From NCBI RefSeq assembly GCF_900107195.1, contig NZ_FNPB01000010.1:62001-126000 (forward strand): a stretch of DNA of 64,000 nt, in the 5' to 3' direction. Numbering within the stretch: the stretch's first letter is position 1; each line of letters begins with the position of its first letter. This stretch comes from Halobellus clavatus. Its GTDB lineage: Archaea; Halobacteriota; Halobacteria; Halobacteriales; Haloferacaceae. The notes beneath the pieces were generated by a model. It was not told where the DNA came from and searched no databases. It saw only the letters and a list, made by a program, of their open reading frames with translations. The position numbers and the translations under genes were made by a program. This document shows positions 33,584-41,919 of the stretch, one piece after another.

Positions 33584-34216
33584 TCAGACGACGCCAACGG
33601 CGCGGACCGGCGCACCGTCGCCACCGAGTGCCAGCGGATACGCCCGAAGCTCAAACCGATCCGCGGCCGCGCCGAGGTTCGTGAGGTTCTCCAGAACCAG
33701 ACAGTCGGCTTCCAGAAGCGCGTGATGAGCCGCGAACCCCTCGGGCTCGCCGTCCGCGGCCGACGGCGTCGGCGTCGGATCCGGATTCAGCGTGTCGGAG
33801 GCGACGGCCAGTCCCCGTTCGGCACACCGACGGGCCGCTTCCGGTGAGAGATACGGGTGATCCAGATAGCGATCCGTTCCCCAGTGCTCGTCCCACCCGG
33901 TCCAGAGGACGAGACAGTCCGCAGCTGTCTCGGGGACGCGCTCGGGGGGAATCGGATCGCGGGGGCCGAGATCGCGGCAGTCGACCCGGACGGCATCGAA
34001 CGCGAAGCGGTCCACCGGGTACGCCGAGAGCGTCTTCCCGTCCGGAATCACGTGTGCGGGTGCGTCGACGTGCGTCCCCGTGTGACTCCCCAGTTCGAGC
34101 GCCTCGACCCGGTAGCCGTCGGCGTCGTGTGACGCGTGGTCCTGTACTTCCACCGTGGGGTCGTCGGGGTACGTCTGCATTCCCGTCTCGATCGAGTGCG
34201 TCAGATCGACGGACAT
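33584..34216 (-). CDS. Putative cyclase / kynurenine formamidase-family hydrolase
   Basis: 210 residues from ATG 34216 (MSVDLTHSIETGMQTYPDDP). The family metal motif HxGTHxDxPxH is present as SHTGTHVDAPAHV at about residues 44-56, followed by a D(F/C)R strand and a later AAHHALLEAD region. The metal-dependent family covers arylformamidases, isatin hydrolases and other amide or lactone hydrolases, so the substrate is open. An ATG at 34252 is an alternative, but a TATA-like element at about 34269-34277 makes 34216 with a short leader more likely. Divergent from the symporter. Confidence 0.88.
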   Translation of the reverse strand: MSVDLTHSIETGMQTYPDDPTVEVQDHASHDADGYRVEALELGSHTGTHVDAPAHVIPDGKTLSAYPVDRFAFDAVRVDCRDLGPRDPIPPERVPETAADCLVLWTGWDEHWGTDRYLDHPYLSPEAARRCAERGLAVASDTLNPDPTPTPSAADGEPEGFAAHHALLEADCLVLENLTNLGAAADRFELRAYPLALGGDGAPVRAVGVV

Positions 34217-34306
34217 TCTGGTGGGAGTTTGTGACACGTGTAGGTAAGCCATGCTACTTGGCTGCACAAATTTTATGTACATCCTCACACACTGGTTCTC
34301 TTGATA

Positions 34307-34322
34307 TGGTAATCCATTACCA
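34307..34322. promoter_or_regulatory. Palindrome in the cyclase-symporter divergent promoter
   Basis: TGGTAAT-CC-ATTACCA is a perfect inverted repeat with 7-base arms, set between the divergent hydrolase and symporter genes, 43 bases before the symporter start. It is a good operator candidate for co-regulation of the two genes. The binder is unknown. Confidence 0.55.
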
Positions 34323-34350
34323 CCCTCGTCGGTCGGGGACGGGGGCGATC

Positions 34351-34358
34351 GGAGGTGA
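34351..34358 (+). promoter_or_regulatory. Shine-Dalgarno sequence deciding the symporter start
   Basis: ggaggtga lies six bases before the GTG at 34365. It is a strong match to the 16S 3' end in a genome where most genes are leaderless, and it fixes the start. Confidence 0.65.
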
Positions 34359-34364
34359 ACGGGC

Positions 34365-35873
34365 GTGGTAACACAACTCACCGGTGCCGGCCTACTCGCG
34401 TTCTGGGGACTGGCGATGATCGCGCTGAGTTACTACATCTACCGGCGCCAATCGGTGACGGACACCGAGGAGTTCATCACAGCCGGCGGCCGGGCCCAGG
34501 TCGGATTGACGACCGCGTCATTCGCCGTGACGTGGATGTGGGCGGGCGACATCCTCGGTGTCCCGCAGTACGTCGGCATCACCGGCGTCGCGGGGCTGTG
34601 GATGTACGCCGCACCGGCGGTGCTCTCCTCGTTCGTGGTCATCCCCTTCGCACTCCGAATGCGGAAGCTGTTCCCGCAGGGGTTGACCTACAGCGAGTAC
34701 TTCATCGAACGGTTCGGTGACTGGGCGCACCTCGCCGTCATCCTCGTCATCCTGTACACAATGGTCCTCGGCGGCGTGATCCAGCTGTTCGTCGGGGGCA
34801 CCGTCATCGGCGGACTGACCGGGATCGACCCCAACGTCGTGATGGCGGTCCTGATGGGCGTCATCGGGATCTACATCCTCCTCGGTGGGCTCTGGGGATC
34901 GATGACGACGGACTTCGTGCAGTTCGTCAGTGCACTCGCGCTGACGCTGATCTTCGTCCCGCTCCTCCTCGTGGAGGCCGGCGGGCCGGGGCAGGTGTAC
35001 GAACAGATGGCCGCGAATCTCGGATCGCAGGCCTCGTCGTTCCTCTCGATGGCGAATCTGAACGCGATCGAGGGGCTGTTCCTGCCGTACGCGCTCGGCC
35101 TCGGCGTGTGGGGCGTCGTCTCGCTAGCGACGTGGCAGCGGGTGTTCGCGGTCCGGCGCGATAAGACCTCGCGGTTCCTGACCATCGGCGGCATCGGCGT
35201 GTTCACGACGATCGCGATGTACTCCGTCATCGGGTTCGTCGGGCTCGCGGCGTTCACTGACGTCGCGCCCGGAAACCTCTCGATCGAGGCGCTCGGGCTG
35301 ATGCCCGACTGGGCAGCGATTCTGTTCCTGCTGGTGGCGCTCATGGTATTGGGCTCCTCGGTCGACTCGTATCTCACCGCCATCGCGAGTCTCACCTCGC
35401 GCGACATCTACTACCGGCACATCAACAAGGGCGCTTCCGACGATCAGCAGCTTCGTGTCGCCCGCGCGGCGTCGATCGGCTTCGCGGTCGTCATCTTCGC
35501 CGCGACGGTGCTGGCGCTCGGCTCGATCAGCTTCGTCCAACTCCTGCTCATCGGCGGGATCGGCGCGTCGGCGCTGGTCGGCCCGTTCGCGCTCTCGCTG
35601 TTCTGGACGAAGGCGTCGCAGACCGGCTTCGTCACTGGCGTCGTGGTCTCCCAACTGGTCACGGCGTTCCTGCTCGCAGCCAGTTACGACGTCGTCGTGA
35701 CCAGCCCGACGCTGAAGCTCTGGGAGATTATGGCCGTCGGGCACCTCGTCTCGACGGGGCTGACGGCGGTTGTCAGCGCGGTCTCCCCGGACGACTTCCG
35801 CTTCGAGTCCATCGCCCAAGAGGGCTCGGCAGTCGCGGCCGACGGCGGCGTCGAAGGGGGTGATGCCGAATGA
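34365..35873 (+). CDS. Sodium:solute symporter (SSS) family transporter
   Basis: 502 residues, about 13 helices, starting at GTG 34365 behind a strong Shine-Dalgarno sequence. The SSS pattern is visible in YRRQSVTDTEEFITAGGR near the N-terminus, the GDILGVPQYVGITG helix 1 region, WQRVFAVRRDKTSR and LGSSVDSYLTAIASLTSRDIY, a typical SSS helix 8-loop with Ser residues of the Na2 site. The ligand could be an amino acid, amine, urea or carboxylate. The stop overlaps the start of a 76-residue membrane protein, so the two probably work together. Confidence 0.92.
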   Translation: MVTQLTGAGLLAFWGLAMIALSYYIYRRQSVTDTEEFITAGGRAQVGLTTASFAVTWMWAGDILGVPQYVGITGVAGLWMYAAPAVLSSFVVIPFALRMRKLFPQGLTYSEYFIERFGDWAHLAVILVILYTMVLGGVIQLFVGGTVIGGLTGIDPNVVMAVLMGVIGIYILLGGLWGSMTTDFVQFVSALALTLIFVPLLLVEAGGPGQVYEQMAANLGSQASSFLSMANLNAIEGLFLPYALGLGVWGVVSLATWQRVFAVRRDKTSRFLTIGGIGVFTTIAMYSVIGFVGLAAFTDVAPGNLSIEALGLMPDWAAILFLLVALMVLGSSVDSYLTAIASLTSRDIYYRHINKGASDDQQLRVARAASIGFAVVIFAATVLALGSISFVQLLLIGGIGASALVGPFALSLFWTKASQTGFVTGVVVSQLVTAFLLAASYDVVVTSPTLKLWEIMAVGHLVSTGLTAVVSAVSPDDFRFESIAQEGSAVAADGGVEGGDAE

Positions 35874-36100
35874 TGAGTCAAGGCCTCTTCACGGGAATGA
35901 TCGTCCTGTTCTGGGTTGCTGAGGCGCTGTTCGGTGCGCTGGTCGTCTACTGGTTCCTCACGCAAGGGTTCGACAGTGACGCGGACACCGCCGCGGGTGG
36001 ACCGGTCGAACTCGAAGACAAATCCGAGACGTTGCGTTCGCTGGGGATGTGGGCCGCGTTCTTCGGCGCGATCATTCTCGGGATCGTCGTCGGCGCGTAG
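35870..36100 (+). CDS. Two-helix small subunit coupled to the symporter
   Basis: 76 residues; ATG 35870 overlaps the symporter stop (ATGATG). Two helices, FTGMIVLFWVAEALFGALVVYW and LGMWAAFFGAIILGIVVGA, flank a charged loop (DSDADTAAGGPVELEDKSET). Small membrane partners beside SSS transporters occur in bacteria too (for example DUF485 or DUF3311 with their transporters), so a stabilising or gating subunit is the simplest inference. Its stop is adjacent to the convergent regulator gene with no gap. Confidence 0.75.
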   Translation: MMSQGLFTGMIVLFWVAEALFGALVVYWFLTQGFDSDADTAAGGPVELEDKSETLRSLGMWAAFFGAIILGIVVGA

Positions 36101-37063
36101 TCAGAGTCTCTCGCGGACCGCGGGCGCGGGCTCGAACGCGGCCCGCGGTTCGATACCGTCGAGCGATTTCCACCCGGAGAGGAGTCCGTGTTCGTGCAGC
36201 AGCGCGAACGCGGTCTCACCCGCGCCGCCGTAGGTGAGAGAGGCGAACTCCCACCCCTGCGTCCCCGTGGGCACCTCGCCGGGCTCGCGCGGCCGACGGA
36301 ACTTCACCACCCCCCCGAGCCGATCGCGGGTCGCCGTCGAGAGGTCCTGCGTCTCGTCGAATCGGGTGAGGGGAAACTCCCGGCTGTCGACGATCAGGAC
36401 GCCCTCGCTGCCGTGTAGGATCGCATCCACGTCCGTCCGGTCTGCCTCGACGAGCAGGTGGACCACGTCCATCGTGGATCCCTCGCCGCTGATGGCGTCG
36501 ATGTAACGGGTGATCTCCCCGTCGTACTCGACGAGTCCGGCGGCGACGAGGCGTGTGTTGATTCCCCGCGAGAGGAGCACACCATCGAGAGTGATACTGG
36601 AGGGGACCGCGAGTTCGACCCCCGAGTCTCCGTCGGTCACCGAGACGGGGATCGGACCGACGGGCGATTCGTGGAGTGCGGTCAACAGGTCGAACGCCTC
36701 GTCAACGCGGTCTGTGGGGACCTGGGCGGCCCCGGCGACGACCTCGCCACCGTCTTCGGCAGGGTCGTAGGTCACCTCGCTGGTCAGAGTGGCGATCCGT
36801 TCGCGGATCCGTTCGAGTCGGCCGCTCACGTCGCCGCGTTCGAGTTCCTCTCGGCCGTCCGACGTCAACCGTCGACCCTTGCCGGCGACCTTCTCGGTCA
36901 GGTTCTCCTCGTCCAACTCCGAGAGCATCAGTCGGATCGTCCGGTCCTTGATCGAGTACCCGCGCTGCTGCATCATATCGACGAGCCGAATGCTCCCGAT
37001 CGGTTCGTTCTCGTCGATGAGACGAAGCAAGTCGTACCGGCGTCTCTTCCCCCCGGTGGCCAT
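36101..37063 (-). CDS. NrpR-family transcriptional regulator
   Basis: 320 residues. An N-terminal winged-helix domain (about 1-75; RYDLLRLIDENEPIGSIRLV and IKDRTIRLMLSELDEENLT) is of the ribonuclease R/NrpR wHTH type. One NrpR regulatory domain (DUF128) follows, with GAAQVPTDRVDEAFDLLTAL, SSITLDGVLLSRGINTRLVA and DVDAILHGSEGVLIVDSREF. In methanogens NrpR senses 2-oxoglutarate and represses nitrogen genes through GGAA-N6-TTCC operators. ATG 37063 follows a TATA box at 37086-37094 and is probably leaderless. The operator-like site at 37258-37271 lies before the divergent aminotransferase. Confidence 0.9.
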   Translation of the reverse strand: MATGGKRRRYDLLRLIDENEPIGSIRLVDMMQQRGYSIKDRTIRLMLSELDEENLTEKVAGKGRRLTSDGREELERGDVSGRLERIRERIATLTSEVTYDPAEDGGEVVAGAAQVPTDRVDEAFDLLTALHESPVGPIPVSVTDGDSGVELAVPSSITLDGVLLSRGINTRLVAAGLVEYDGEITRYIDAISGEGSTMDVVHLLVEADRTDVDAILHGSEGVLIVDSREFPLTRFDETQDLSTATRDRLGGVVKFRRPREPGEVPTGTQGWEFASLTYGGAGETAFALLHEHGLLSGWKSLDGIEPRAAFEPAPAVRERL

Positions 37064-37085
37064 CGGTCACACCCACGAGTGCCCC

Positions 37086-37094
37086 GAATAAAAA
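37086..37094 (-). promoter_or_regulatory. TATA box of the NrpR-family gene
   Basis: tttttattc on the minus strand lies 23-31 bases before ATG 37063. About 23 bases further upstream (37117-37130) is GGAA-attgat-TACC, one mismatch from the NrpR operator consensus, suggesting possible autoregulation. Confidence 0.5.
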
Positions 37095-37248
37095 CCTCCC
37101 TAACCCCGTGTGAAGCGGAAATTGATTACCGTGTGAAATCGCCGTGTATTGTATCACTGACTGTCATTTTCGGCCGGAGAATGCCCAAATCTGTACGTTC
37201 AGGGGACGAAAGCCACCTCAAGATTTTTGAACACATCGGCACAAGTGC

Positions 37249-37271
37249 GTATAAGGTGGAATAGGAGTTCC
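37249..37271 (+). promoter_or_regulatory. TATA box with an overlapping NrpR operator (GGAA-N6-TTCC)
   Basis: The TATA-like gtataagg (37249-37256) is 20-27 bases before ATG 37276. Directly after it is GGAA (37258-37261), six bases (taggag) and TTCC (37268-37271). This is an exact match to the palindromic operator bound by NrpR in Methanococcus. Binding there would block initiation, so the aminotransferase-ureohydrolase operon is predicted to be repressed when nitrogen is ample. Confidence 0.65.
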
Positions 37272-37275
37272 ATAT

Positions 37276-38610
37276 ATGTCACACCAAACGGATCCTCCAA
37301 CGTCGAACGAGCGGGTCGAAGCGCAGTACGAAGAGTATCTGATGCCCATCTGGAAAAATCTGAATGTCCCGATCAAGCGGGCGTCGGGGTGCACCGTCGA
37401 GGACTTCGAGGGCAACGAGTATCTCGACGTGTTCTCCGGCATCTCGGTGACGAACGCGGGCCACAACAACGAGGCGGTCGTCGACGCCGCGAAGGAGCAA
37501 CTCGACGAGTTCGTTCACGGTTGTACGTACGTCCACCCGAATCAACCGGCGGCCGAACTCGGGGAGAAACTCGCCGAGGTGACGCCCGGCGATCTCCAGA
37601 AGACGTTCTTCTGTAACTCGGGGACGGAGGCCGTCGAGGGAGCGATCAAACTCGCTCGGAAGTACACCGGGTCCAAGGAGGTCCTGGCGCTCGAGATGTC
37701 GTTCCACGGGCGGACACTGGGATCGCTGGCGCTGACGGGGAACAAATCCTACAAGTCCGAGATGGCCCCGACGATCAACGACGTGTCCCACGTCGCGCCG
37801 CCGTACGCGTACCGGTGTCAGATGTGTGACGGCGGTCCCTGTTCGTGCGCCTGCGCCGAGGACGTCGAGCACGTCATCGACACCCACACCGCCGACGACC
37901 TGGCCGCGGTCGTCGTCGAACCCGTGATGGGCGAAGGGGGGATCATCGTCCCGCCGGAAGGCTGGCTCTCGCGGGTGAAAGAGATCGCTCACGACCACGG
38001 TGCGCTCCTCATCGTCGACGAGGTGCAGGCCGGCTACGGCCGCACCGGGGAACTGTGGGCGTCAGATCACTTCGACGTCGTGCCCGACATCATGCCGCAG
38101 GCGAAGGGCATTGCCAACGGGCTTCCGCTGGGGGCGTTCACCGCGAGCGCGGAGGTCGCAGACGCCTTCGAGGCCGGCGATCACCTCTCGACGTTCGGGG
38201 GCAACCCCGTGGCGTGTGCCGCCGCGCTGGCGACCATCGAAGAGCTAGAGAACGGCATCATCGACAACGCCCGAGAGCAGGGAGCGTGGCTGCACGAGCA
38301 GTTGGCTGAGTTGGAACGCGAGTACGACGTCGTCGGCGATGCACGCGGACTGGGCCTGATGCAAGGCATCGAACTCGTCGATCCGCAGGAGACCGGCCGG
38401 ATGGACGTCGCGCCCGCGCCCGATCCGAAGCTCGCGAAGGCGGTCGGCAAGCAGCTTCGCGAAGACGGGATCGTGATCGGCGTCGGCGGATTCCACAAGA
38501 ACGTGATGCGGTTCCAGCCGCCGCTGACCATTTCTCGGGACCAGCTCGAACGCGCCGTCGAGGCCCTCGGAGCAGCGATCGAAGCCCATCGAGAGGATTC
38601 GGGTGCCTGA
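37276..38610 (+). CDS. Class III (fold-type I) aminotransferase, omega-amino-acid/polyamine type
   Basis: 444 residues. Motifs are LDVFSGISVTNAGHNN, FCNSGTEAVEGAIKLARKYTG, the Asp in LLIVDEVQAGYGRTGELWAS, the PLP lysine segment DIMPQAKGIANGLPLGAF and the C-terminal FHKNVMRFQPPLTIS. The family handles ornithine, 4-aminobutyrate, putrescine or beta-alanine. An unusual feature is a cysteine cluster at residues 181, 184, 189, 191 and 193 (YRCQMCDGGPCSCAC), likely a zinc or iron-sulfur knuckle. The stop lies directly before a ureohydrolase gene, so agmatine/putrescine or guanidino-acid catabolism is likely (inference). Confidence 0.9.
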   Translation: MSHQTDPPTSNERVEAQYEEYLMPIWKNLNVPIKRASGCTVEDFEGNEYLDVFSGISVTNAGHNNEAVVDAAKEQLDEFVHGCTYVHPNQPAAELGEKLAEVTPGDLQKTFFCNSGTEAVEGAIKLARKYTGSKEVLALEMSFHGRTLGSLALTGNKSYKSEMAPTINDVSHVAPPYAYRCQMCDGGPCSCACAEDVEHVIDTHTADDLAAVVVEPVMGEGGIIVPPEGWLSRVKEIAHDHGALLIVDEVQAGYGRTGELWASDHFDVVPDIMPQAKGIANGLPLGAFTASAEVADAFEAGDHLSTFGGNPVACAAALATIEELENGIIDNAREQGAWLHEQLAELEREYDVVGDARGLGLMQGIELVDPQETGRMDVAPAPDPKLAKAVGKQLREDGIVIGVGGFHKNVMRFQPPLTISRDQLERAVEALGAAIEAHREDSGA

Positions 38611-38611
38611 G

Positions 38612-39628
38612 ATGAACCCGGAACAGCACGAGAGTCGCGTAACGGCGTTCCGGGAGTCCACTCCGGGGAGCGGCGTCGAGCTCCCCTACGCGGGGTTCGA
38701 CACGTTCCTGAAGCGGGAGATCGCCGACGTCGAGGATGTCTCCGGAGCCGACGCTGCCGTCCTCGGCGTCCCCTACGACGGCGCGGTGAGCAACCGCCCG
38801 GGAACGCGCTACGGGCCACGCGCCGTCCGCCGAGCCAGCGGCTGGCCGGCGTATCTCTCGGGGTACAAAGGCGGCCTGACCAACATCCGCACGGGTCGAC
38901 AGGTCGACTTCAGTGCCCTCGATCTGGTTGACTGCGGCGACGTGCCCGTCTTCCCGATGGATCGCGAGACGACGGCCGAGTCGATCACCGCCCACGTCGC
39001 GACCGTCGCCGAACAGGGCGTGATGCCGGTGGTCGTTGGCGGCGATCACTACTGTACGTTCCCCGCGTTCGAGGGGTTCGCCGCGGGCAGTAGCCACGAC
39101 ACCGTCGGCCTCGTCCAGATCGACGCCCACACCGACACGACGTCCGAGAGCGCGCTCTTCGGGGAGCACTTCCACGGCTCCTCGACGCACCACATCGCGG
39201 AGTCCCCGTACACCGACTACGAGCACGTCGCACAGGTCGGCATCCGCGGCTACGAGTCGCCCGGGTTCTTCGAGTTCGCCGAGGAGACCGGCCTGTCGGT
39301 GTTCACGATGCGCGACGTTGAACAGCGCGGCATCACCGACGTCGTGGAGGCGGCGATCGCGGCGGCCGCGGCCGACACCGACGCCGTCTACGTGACGTTC
39401 GATATCGACTCGGTCGATCCCGCAGTCGCGCCGGGGACGGGAACGCCCGAACCCGGCGGGCTCTCGGCGTCGCAGGCGCTGTCCGTGATGGAGCGACTCG
39501 GCACCCACGACGCCGTCGCGGCCGCCGATCTGATGGAGGTCGCGCCGCCCCAGGATCCGACCGACGGCACCGCGCGACTGGGGGCGTACCTGCTGACGAC
39601 GCTGCTCGAACAGCGGTTCGCCCACTGA
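38612..39628 (+). CDS. Agmatinase/guanidino-acid ureohydrolase family protein
   Basis: 338 residues. The binuclear manganese (or nickel) site of ureohydrolases is intact: His in VVGGDHYCTF, Asp/His/Asp in VQIDAHTDTTSES and the two Asp in VTFDIDSVDPAVAPGTGTPE. Further motifs are RPGTRYGPRAVRRAS and GLSASQALSVM. It releases urea from agmatine, guanidinobutyrate or a related guanidino compound; the specificity cannot be read. I use ATG 38612. A GTG at 38603 overlapping the previous stop is possible and has a better-spaced Shine-Dalgarno-like gagga. Co-transcribed with the aminotransferase. Confidence 0.9.
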   Translation: MNPEQHESRVTAFRESTPGSGVELPYAGFDTFLKREIADVEDVSGADAAVLGVPYDGAVSNRPGTRYGPRAVRRASGWPAYLSGYKGGLTNIRTGRQVDFSALDLVDCGDVPVFPMDRETTAESITAHVATVAEQGVMPVVVGGDHYCTFPAFEGFAAGSSHDTVGLVQIDAHTDTTSESALFGEHFHGSSTHHIAESPYTDYEHVAQVGIRGYESPGFFEFAEETGLSVFTMRDVEQRGITDVVEAAIAAAAADTDAVYVTFDIDSVDPAVAPGTGTPEPGGLSASQALSVMERLGTHDAVAAADLMEVAPPQDPTDGTARLGAYLLTTLLEQRFAH

Positions 39629-39802
39629 GGCGGCTGTCGCGCGGCGTGTCCGTGCCACCGAGATTGCGAACAGTCGGCACTCGTGACCGTCGCCCACGTC
39701 GGTCGTGCCGAACAACCGCGACCCGACGCAGGGCATCGCTTACGTCACAGCGTGCTTGGTTCCGTCTTCGTATATAAACGATCGCGTCGAACCCGCCGCG
39801 AG

Positions 39803-39810
39803 TTTTTATA
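39803..39810 (+). promoter_or_regulatory. TATA box for the Hel308-like helicase
   Basis: tttttata lies 23-30 bases before GTG 39833. A second AT-rich run, tatataaac, is 25-35 bases further upstream. Confidence 0.55.
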
Positions 39811-39832
39811 CGATACCGCCCCACGTACCACC

Positions 39833-41833
39833 GTGTACGTCCGGGATCTCCCCGTCTCCGCACCCGTCCGCGAGCACTACCGTGCGTCGGGGATCGACGA
39901 ACTGTATCCGCCACAGGCCGCAGCCGTCGAAGCCGGTGTGACAGCGGGCGAGAACGTCGTCGCCGCGATCCCGACAGCGTCCGGAAAGACCCTGATCGCC
40001 GAACTAGCGATGCTGACCGCCGACGGGCCGGCGCTGTACATCGTCCCCCTCCGCGCGCTCGCCCGCGAGAAGTACGAGTCCTTCGCCGAACTCCCCGGCG
40101 TCAGCGTCGGCATCTCGACCGGCGACTTCGACTCCCCCGCCGAAGAACTGGGCGGCGAGGATATCGTCGTTGCGACCGCGGAAAAGGTCGACTCCGCGAT
40201 CAGGAACGGTGCGTCGTGGGTTGCAGACCTCGCCTGTGTCGTGGTCGACGAGGTCCACCTGCTCGGTCGGCCGCGTCGGGGTCCCACGCTCGAAGTCACG
40301 CTCGCGACCCTCCAGCGCCGCGCGCCCGGCGTTCAGATCGTCGCGCTGTCGGCGACGATCGACAATCCCGGGGACGTCGCGGCGTGGCTCGACGCGGAGT
40401 TGGTGGAATCGACCTGGCGACCGGTGGACCTCCGGACAGGTGTCTATACCGACGAGCGCGTCGAATTCGACGACGAGAGCGTACTCGCCGTCGACGTTGG
40501 CCCCGTCGGCCCGGACGAGGAGCGGGACACGGAGGTGACCGCCGCGCTCGTGGACGACGTCGTCGACGGCGGTGGCCAGTGTCTCGCGTTCGTCCGCTCG
40601 CGCCGCGAGGCGGAATCGCTGGCGACGCGCCTGGCTCGGACCGCCGAGGGAGAGGCCGCCGACGTCGCCGAGTCCGTTCGCGAGGCCGGCGGGACCGAGA
40701 CCGGCCGCCAACTGGCCGCGGCGATCGAGTCCGGCGTCGGTTTCCACCACGCGGGCCTCGTGAGCGAGCACCGTGCACTGGTCGAGTCGGCGTTCCGCGA
40801 CCGCTCGCTGCAGGTGATCTGTGCGACACCGACGCTGGCGGCGGGCGTGAACGTCCCCGCACGCAGAGTCGTCGTCCGCGACCTGAAGCGCTACACGGGC
40901 GAGGAGATGTCGTGGCTCTCGACGCTTGAGGTCCACCAGATGTGTGGCCGTGCCGGCCGGCCGCACCTGGATCCGTACGGCGAAGCGATCCTCGTCGGCG
41001 ACGAACACACGGCCGGAGAGATCGAAGCCCGCTACGTCGAGGCTGGCCCCGAAGCCGTCGAGTCGCAACTGACCGCCCGCGACGCGCTCCGGACGCACGT
41101 CCTCTCGGTCGTCGCCTCCGGCTTCGCGGACTCGATCTCCGGGGTGCTCGATCTTCTGGACGCGACCTTCTTCGCCCACCAGTCGCCGGACGTCGACTTA
41201 TCGGGGTTGCTGGGCAGCGTCGTCGACGAACTGGCCGAGATGGAGCTCCTGGACGTGGACCCGAGTCGCGAGGGACATAGCGAATCGGCAGCGGACGGCG
41301 ATCCCAGCCCCGAGACACTCGCGGCGACGGCCCTCGGCGAGACGGTCTCGACGCAGTACGTGCGCCCCGAGACGGGCGCGCGACTGCTGGCCGGGATCCG
41401 GACGATCGAATCGATGCCTGACGGCGACGTCACCCCCCTCACTGCGCTGGGCGTCGTCTGCGAGACGCCCGACATGCGGGGTACATACCTGGGCAACCGC
41501 GAGCGCGCCGAGATCTACCGGTACGCGACGCGGCACGCCGCGGAGTTCACCACCGGTCCCGACGAGGCCGCGGACTTCGAGGAGTGGCTCTGTGCGATCA
41601 AACTCGCGCGCATCCTGCGGGAGTGGAGCGAGGGAGCGACCATCGAGACGCTGGTCGAGCGCTACCGGATCGGCCCCGGCGACGTCGAGTCGCACGTCGA
41701 GCGTGCGGCGTGGCTGCTCGGGGCCGGCGACGCCCTCGCGGAGACACTCGGTGCCGACGTGTCGATCTTCGAGTCGGTCCGAGCCGACCTCGGCGAGTCG
41801 CTCGGGGGAGCCGCCGACCGCCGTCGGACGTAG
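39833..41833 (+). CDS. Hel308/Ski2-like superfamily 2 DNA helicase
   Basis: 666 residues from GTG 39833 (VYVRDLPVSAPVREHYRASG), which follows a TATA box; the longer open frame upstream is promoter DNA. Helicase motifs: Q-like YPPQAAAVEAG, Walker A AAIPTASGKTLIAEL, DEVH box CVVVDEVHLLG, motif III LSATIDNPGDVA, motif V VICATPTLAAGVNVPARRVVVRD and motif VI QMCGRAGRPHLDPYGEA. A winged-helix and ratchet region follow. It is shorter than typical Hel308 (700-plus), lacking part of the C-terminal domain, so it is a paralogue candidate. Role in unwinding forked DNA or repair is inferred. Confidence 0.9.
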   Translation: MYVRDLPVSAPVREHYRASGIDELYPPQAAAVEAGVTAGENVVAAIPTASGKTLIAELAMLTADGPALYIVPLRALAREKYESFAELPGVSVGISTGDFDSPAEELGGEDIVVATAEKVDSAIRNGASWVADLACVVVDEVHLLGRPRRGPTLEVTLATLQRRAPGVQIVALSATIDNPGDVAAWLDAELVESTWRPVDLRTGVYTDERVEFDDESVLAVDVGPVGPDEERDTEVTAALVDDVVDGGGQCLAFVRSRREAESLATRLARTAEGEAADVAESVREAGGTETGRQLAAAIESGVGFHHAGLVSEHRALVESAFRDRSLQVICATPTLAAGVNVPARRVVVRDLKRYTGEEMSWLSTLEVHQMCGRAGRPHLDPYGEAILVGDEHTAGEIEARYVEAGPEAVESQLTARDALRTHVLSVVASGFADSISGVLDLLDATFFAHQSPDVDLSGLLGSVVDELAEMELLDVDPSREGHSESAADGDPSPETLAATALGETVSTQYVRPETGARLLAGIRTIESMPDGDVTPLTALGVVCETPDMRGTYLGNRERAEIYRYATRHAAEFTTGPDEAADFEEWLCAIKLARILREWSEGATIETLVERYRIGPGDVESHVERAAWLLGAGDALAETLGADVSIFESVRADLGESLGGAADRRRT

Positions 41834-41886
41834 GCGGGTGGCGTCAGCAGGACGAGACGTCGGCGAGCGGCCCCACTCGGCGTCTG

Positions 41887-41894
41887 TATTTATC
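41887..41894 (+). promoter_or_regulatory. TATA box for RuBisCO
   Basis: tatttatc lies 26-33 bases before ATG 41920, giving a leaderless message separate from the helicase. Confidence 0.55.
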
Positions 41895-41919
41895 AGCCCA
41901 CGCCGTGAACCGTACGGGT

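Noticed and set aside
32008-33684. A 558-codon plus-strand frame
   Set aside because: Mirror of the aldehyde:ferredoxin oxidoreductase; composition typical of an opposite-strand frame.
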